Positions 60,481-64,000 of a stretch of DNA of 64,000 bases are shown here, one piece after another. Source of the stretch: JAVBSX01 sp051660685 (GTDB lineage Bacteria > Planctomycetota > Planctomycetia > Pirellulales > Thermoguttaceae); the NCBI GenBank assembly GCA_051660685.1, contig JBOFQB010000094.1, positions 1 to 64,000 on the forward strand. Reading direction: 5' to 3'. The notes under the pieces were generated by a model that saw only the letters and a list, made by a program, of their open reading frames with translations, was not told the DNA's origin and ran no database searches. Positions within the stretch are counted from its first letter, which is position 1, and each line of letters starts with the position of its first letter. The position numbers were made by a program, and so were the translations under genes.

Positions 60481-60566
60481 GTGAACGGTTAGGATAAACC
60501 GACGCAAAATTTTTTCTATTTTTTTCTGACAATTTTCCGCCCCTGTTCATTCCGTATGCTATCTTA

Positions 60567-60638
60567 GTCTACTTGGTCCTGCGCAAGCAGGGGAGTGTTC
60601 ACGTCTACTTAGCCCTGCACAAGCAGGATGCACATTAA
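60567..60638. repeat. Two-unit 36-bp direct repeat with CCTGC/GCAGG hairpins
   Basis: Units at 60567-60602 and 60603-60638 both begin GTCTACTT(G/A)G and include CCTGC-GCAA-GCAGG or CCTGC-ACAA-GCAGG. They lie 15 bp upstream of the P/Q-rich protein start and may be in its leader. Confidence 0.55.
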
Positions 60639-60653
60639 CCCGGCGGAAAACCG

Positions 60654-61361
60654 ATGTACACCACCTTTCGATTTCAACTGTTCAGCGGGGCGATTCTCAT
60701 GTCCACTCTGCTGCTTTTTTGGACGGAAAACGTTTACTCGCAATACATTCCGCCCGTTTTAGGGGTCAACCAGTTGAACTGGAAACCGGAATCCGTGCCG
60801 CAAAGTTCACCGAAACCGCAAAACCAGCAGAATCCGCAATTTCAGCAGAATTTGCCCCAATTGCCGCAAAACGTCCTCATCACCCCGATTGCCGACGGTG
60901 TACGGACGGTTCCCCCGCAAACACCGAATCAGCCGCAATCTCAACTGGGTACAAACCCGGACATGCAGGGAAATGCCCCGATGATGCCCGGCATGATACC
61001 GCAAACGATCCTGTATTTTCCACCTCCCACATTCCCCGACCCTGTTCCGGTCACGATTTACGTCCCTGATCCGGCTGCTCAACAACCTGTTTTTTACGGA
61101 CCACCTGCTCCGTATTCCAACATGTACGCCCCGCCGATGCTCGTTCAACCGCAGTATTTCGGTCCCCAACCGCAAGGTTGCCCCGGTTGCGGTGCTCCCG
61201 CCTGCTCGAAAAAACGATGTAAATCAAAATCTCCCGGTCCCCCGGGCGAACCCGTCATCGGACCCCCAACCCTCGTCTATCCCAACGGTATCGTTGTCCG
61301 ACCCAAAGTCTATCTCCCCAACCAACCGTTCAAAAATACAATCAGGGCAATCACTCCTTAA
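60654..61361 (+). CDS. Secreted Pro/Gln-rich protein
   Basis: 235 aa. N-terminal signal peptide (FSGAILMSTLLLFWTENVYS). The mature part is dominated by Pro, Gln and Asn (PKPQNQQNPQFQQNLPQLPQN; PPPTFPDPVPVTIYVPDPA), with a Cys-rich patch near the C-terminus (GCPGCGAPACSKKRC) that could bind metal or form disulphides. The function is unknown; the composition suggests an extended cell-surface or wall-associated protein. A clear Rho-independent terminator follows at 61420. Confidence 0.72.
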   Translation: MYTTFRFQLFSGAILMSTLLLFWTENVYSQYIPPVLGVNQLNWKPESVPQSSPKPQNQQNPQFQQNLPQLPQNVLITPIADGVRTVPPQTPNQPQSQLGTNPDMQGNAPMMPGMIPQTILYFPPPTFPDPVPVTIYVPDPAAQQPVFYGPPAPYSNMYAPPMLVQPQYFGPQPQGCPGCGAPACSKKRCKSKSPGPPGEPVIGPPTLVYPNGIVVRPKVYLPNQPFKNTIRAITP

Positions 61362-61419
61362 CTGCCCTTTTTCCTTACACCTTCCCAAAGAAGGTTATTT
61401 CTCTGTTCCTTTCTCCTTA

Positions 61420-61446
61420 ACTCCTTGTTCTGCAAGGAGTTTTTTC
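61420..61446 (+). terminator. Rho-independent terminator
   Basis: ACTCCTTG and CAAGGAGT form an 8-bp stem with a five-base loop, followed directly by TTTTTTCTTTT. It lies about 60 bp after the P/Q-rich gene stop on the same strand. Confidence 0.8.
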
Positions 61447-61624
61447 TTTTCTTGGCGTTTTTTCTGACAAACCTTGCGGTCATTTTTTCTGGAAACTTTG
61501 GTAAAATAGAAAAAAAAGAGAAAATTTTCCAGCCTTTTACTTGCTTTTTTCTTTTATTGATTTATATTTCCACTGACAGAATTGACTATTCTGCGTAAAT
61601 CCCCCCGGTTATCCAATTTTTCCC

Positions 61625-61698
61625 GTTTAACTAAAAACGCGATACGTCGTATCGCGGCTAAACGTTTGGAACGTGATACGTTCTAACGCGGCTAAACG
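61625..61698. repeat. Degenerate cruciform repeat upstream of flagellin
   Basis: Contains GCGATACGTCGTATCGCGGC and two GGCTAAACG endings, a diverged member of the GTTTAGCCG family. It is about 50 bp upstream of the flagellin start. No sigma-28 or sigma-54 promoter could be recognised around it. Confidence 0.6.
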
Positions 61699-61749
61699 AA
61701 ATGGGATAACCCACTTTTTTCCCCCCTTAGAACTGAGGAACGTAATACC

Positions 61750-64000
61750 ATGACAGGACTTTATGTAGCTTCGAACGTAAAATCTTTAGGTGCTCAGATC
61801 ACCCTGCAACGAAACGTGGGCGATTTGGGCGATGTGTTAACCCGACTGAGTACAGGTCTGCGGATCAACTCAGCTAAAGACGACCCCGCCGGTTTGATTG
61901 CCAGTGAATTGCTCAAAAGCGACATCACCGCAACTAAACAAGCGATTAAGAACACCCAACGCGCGAACGGTGTCATCGCCGTTGCCGACAGTGCGCTCGG
62001 TCAGGTCAGTAACCTCCTCAATGACATTCGTGGTTTGGTCAACGCCGGAGCAAGCACAGGAGGTATGTCGGATGATCAAATTGCAGCGAATCAGTTGCAG
62101 ATTGATGCCTCGATTGACTCGATTGACCGAATTGCCAACACAACGACCTTCCAGGGCAAAAAATTGCTGGACGGTTCGATGGACTTCCGAACAACGAATA
62201 CCGACAACACGAAACTCTCGAACGTCAAAATCAACGCCGCCAACTTCAGTTCCGGTGAGGCTCTTGCCGTTAAAATCAACCTGCTCGAAACGGCCCGAAC
62301 GGGACAATTGAATTACAATGGAACCGGTGTTAGCGAAGACACCGTGATTCAAATCGGCGGCAGTACCGGAAGTGAAATTTTCAAGTTTGGTGCCAACACG
62401 ACCAATGCGGAAATGGCTGAAGCGATCAATCGGGCAACCGATTCGACCGGTGTCGCCGCCTACGTCGAAGGCGCAGCCGCTCGCGGTAGTGTCACCCTTT
62501 CGAGTGCCGGTGCTGCCAATGACATCGTTATCACCTCAACCAAAGAAGGTTACGACGCTGGAAATTACGCTTTCCGTATCGTTCAGGGTGCAACCAATGA
62601 TGCCAAAATCGTTTCTTCACCGAATACCAATGGACCGGGTGTCGTTGAAATCACCCTCCAACAGTCCAATGAAGCGACCTTCCGTAATTTCGTCAACACG
62701 TTCGATGTGACGATCAATACGGGAGGAACGGCGGGTGCAGCAGCAGCCGTTTCGATCACACGCGGGAACGAAAACCGGGCCTTTTTGGCAACCGCCGCGC
62801 AAGCCGCAACGGGACAAAGCCAGGATGGTCTCAAAACCCTGAGTGTCAACACAACGACGGGAACGATGTCGAATCTGAACGGATGGACCGTTAATATCGG
62901 CAGTGTCGGTGCCAACTCCCAATCGTATGACTACGATGCCAAAACCGTCACGCTCGGTGTTGCAACCGCAACAACGACTGATCTCGCGGTTTCTTTGGCC
63001 GCCGCCGCAACTCAAATCACCGGTGGTACCGTTGCCAATACGGACGTTACCGCGACCGCAGCGGCAACCCTTGTCACTGGTGACAGTTTCAAACTCGGCA
63101 ATGGTGCCTCGGCAGGTGAATTGGTTGTCACTTACAAATCGGGAGCAACGGCAGATGACATTGTGAACCTGATGAACACGGTCACGAACGTCTCGGCAGG
63201 TCTCTCGGCGGGTGTCTCCGGTTCAGCCCTCATTCCTGATGTTCCAACCGCTCCGACCCGCGTTGCCGGAACCTCCGTCGCCAGTGCGACAACTGCCAAT
63301 GCAACCGCGCAGCAGGTGATTGACCTCATCAATGGGAAGTTAGGTAACTTCTTTGAGGCAACGGGACAGGTTTCCGAAGGAACCAGCCAAAAAGTGTCAT
63401 TTATGAATGCTTCGGCGACTTATGGGGATGTCAATCTCGATAACGCCCTTCGTTTTACCGGCATGGACAGTGGACCGATTGTCCGCATGGTCACAACCGA
63501 TGCCGAGGGTAAACCGATTGCAAATCAGCAGTTGAGTGTCTCGCTCATTAACCCGAGTGAAGCGGATATTGCGGCGGGCGTGAACACGAAGATTCTGCAA
63601 ATCAATCTGGCAACAGATGCAGCGGGTAATTCGACGACGACGGCGGCGCAGTTGGCGGATTTCTTTGACACCTTGACGGCAGCCCAAACGGGTGGTATCA
63701 GTGTTGAGGTCCTTCCCCCTCCGGGTGTTGATCCGAATGGACGGACTTGGGTCACAGACGCTTGCGGTGTCACCTCGGTTGTCACCGATTGCAATGCCCA
63801 GTACGGTCTCGGTGTTCTTAAAGCAACCGGAGTTCCGGGAGTTTGTGAAATCACGCAAAATGACATTGTGCTTTTGGGTGAAAATCAGACACTGCAAAAT
63901 GCGAGTGCCGTTGCCCGCATTGCTTCGGCTCAAGCCAATGATACGACGGCAAATGCCGAGGCATCCAGCAATGCAACCATTGCCGATGGTATGCAAATCT
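61750..64000 (+). CDS. Flagellin, 3' end beyond the window
   Basis: A frame starting at ATG 61750 stays open to the window edge (750 codons) and is incomplete. GAGGAA lies about 11 bases before the start. The N-terminal D0/D1 region is classic: SNVKSLGAQITLQRNVGDL, LSTGLRINSAKDDPAGLIAS, and IRGLVNAGAS. It is followed by Flagellin_IN-like segments (KFGANTTNAEMAEAINRATD) and a long Ala/Thr/Gly-rich variable region. Near residues 670-705 there are three cysteines (DACGVTS, TDCNAQ, GVCEITQ), unusual for flagellin. The end, ENQTLQNASAVARIASAQAND, may be the start of the C-terminal helices. No other flagellar gene is in view. Confidence 0.9.
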   Translation, partial: MTGLYVASNVKSLGAQITLQRNVGDLGDVLTRLSTGLRINSAKDDPAGLIASELLKSDITATKQAIKNTQRANGVIAVADSALGQVSNLLNDIRGLVNAGASTGGMSDDQIAANQLQIDASIDSIDRIANTTTFQGKKLLDGSMDFRTTNTDNTKLSNVKINAANFSSGEALAVKINLLETARTGQLNYNGTGVSEDTVIQIGGSTGSEIFKFGANTTNAEMAEAINRATDSTGVAAYVEGAAARGSVTLSSAGAANDIVITSTKEGYDAGNYAFRIVQGATNDAKIVSSPNTNGPGVVEITLQQSNEATFRNFVNTFDVTINTGGTAGAAAAVSITRGNENRAFLATAAQAATGQSQDGLKTLSVNTTTGTMSNLNGWTVNIGSVGANSQSYDYDAKTVTLGVATATTTDLAVSLAAAATQITGGTVANTDVTATAAATLVTGDSFKLGNGASAGELVVTYKSGATADDIVNLMNTVTNVSAGLSAGVSGSALIPDVPTAPTRVAGTSVASATTANATAQQVIDLINGKLGNFFEATGQVSEGTSQKVSFMNASATYGDVNLDNALRFTGMDSGPIVRMVTTDAEGKPIANQQLSVSLINPSEADIAAGVNTKILQINLATDAAGNSTTTAAQLADFFDTLTAAQTGGISVEVLPPPGVDPNGRTWVTDACGVTSVVTDCNAQYGLGVLKATGVPGVCEITQNDIVLLGENQTLQNASAVARIASAQANDTTANAEASSNATIADGMQI

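Noticed and set aside
60284..60550. 88-codon minus-strand open frame
   Set aside because: It reads through dispersed palindromic repeats, producing repeated peptide segments.

Overview
The window (about 45-47% GC by eye) most likely comes from a member of the Planctomycetota, probably Pirellulales-like. That reading is inference from gene content: giant secreted or membrane-anchored proteins with no familiar domain, a PQQ-type/TPR giant, a Tat-exported hydroxypyruvate-isomerase-like protein, a degenerate J-domain fused to an MshEN-like domain, a RACo-like corrinoid activator, a large flagellin, and many starts without a Shine-Dalgarno. No rRNA, tRNA, CRISPR array, prophage or complete insertion sequence was recognised.

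Layout. 1-6.5 kb: acyl-CoA ligase (minus), a secreted hypothetical, a Gfo/Idh/MocA oxidoreductase and 5-formyl-THF cyclo-ligase. 6.7-12.6 kb: a fatty-acid synthesis locus, with fabH on plus converging on a minus-strand series rpmF-fabD-fabG-acpP-fabF-ksgA; plsX is not in it. 12.9-20.5 kb: argG, a [2Fe-2S]/DUF4445 RACo-like protein, a putative secreted glycoside hydrolase and an archaeal-type phosphoglycerate mutase. 21.2-26.4 kb: glnS, a CBM9/DOMON-like protein, a HAD phosphatase and dnaK. 26.6-34.6 kb: a translationally coupled pair of giant membrane-anchored proteins of unknown function. 35-37.2 kb: fmt and an orphan DNA methyltransferase fused to an HNH nuclease domain. 37.4-48.1 kb: a secreted putative hydrolase, a TPR protein, a 1,706-residue PQQ-repeat protein, a membrane-anchored trypsin-like protease and a coupled 40-codon microgene. 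48.4-54.6 kb: ECF sigma factor with putative anti-sigma factor, a helix-turn-helix/PTS-IIA fusion, a sensorless histidine kinase, rpiB, the Tat isomerase and an unknown protein. 54.7-61.4 kb: J-like/MshEN membrane protein, secreted mutarotase, rnhA, an RlmI-like methyltransferase, a tyrosine recombinase with a ~98-residue insertion, and a P/Q-rich secreted protein. 61.75 kb to the edge: a large flagellin, cut by the window end.

The most distinctive content is between the genes. Four families of dispersed repeats occupy most of the longer intergenic gaps: (i) a 178-180 bp MITE-like element with CAGTCCGCTAACAAG-type inverted ends and 10-bp target duplications, in three full copies and one truncated one; (ii) an element whose inverted ends are runs of GGGGATAGGG-like sequence, with two copies flanking the mutarotase gene in opposite orientation; (iii) a 72-74 bp cruciform element bounded by GTTTAGCCG; (iv) clusters of short perfect palindromes. 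One copy of family (i) appears to have supplied a new stop codon to the phosphoglycerate mutase gene.

A second recurring theme is insertion of low-complexity, repeat-rich segments into otherwise conserved proteins (the recombinase, RACo-like protein, glycoside hydrolase, PQQ protein, protease and giant protein).
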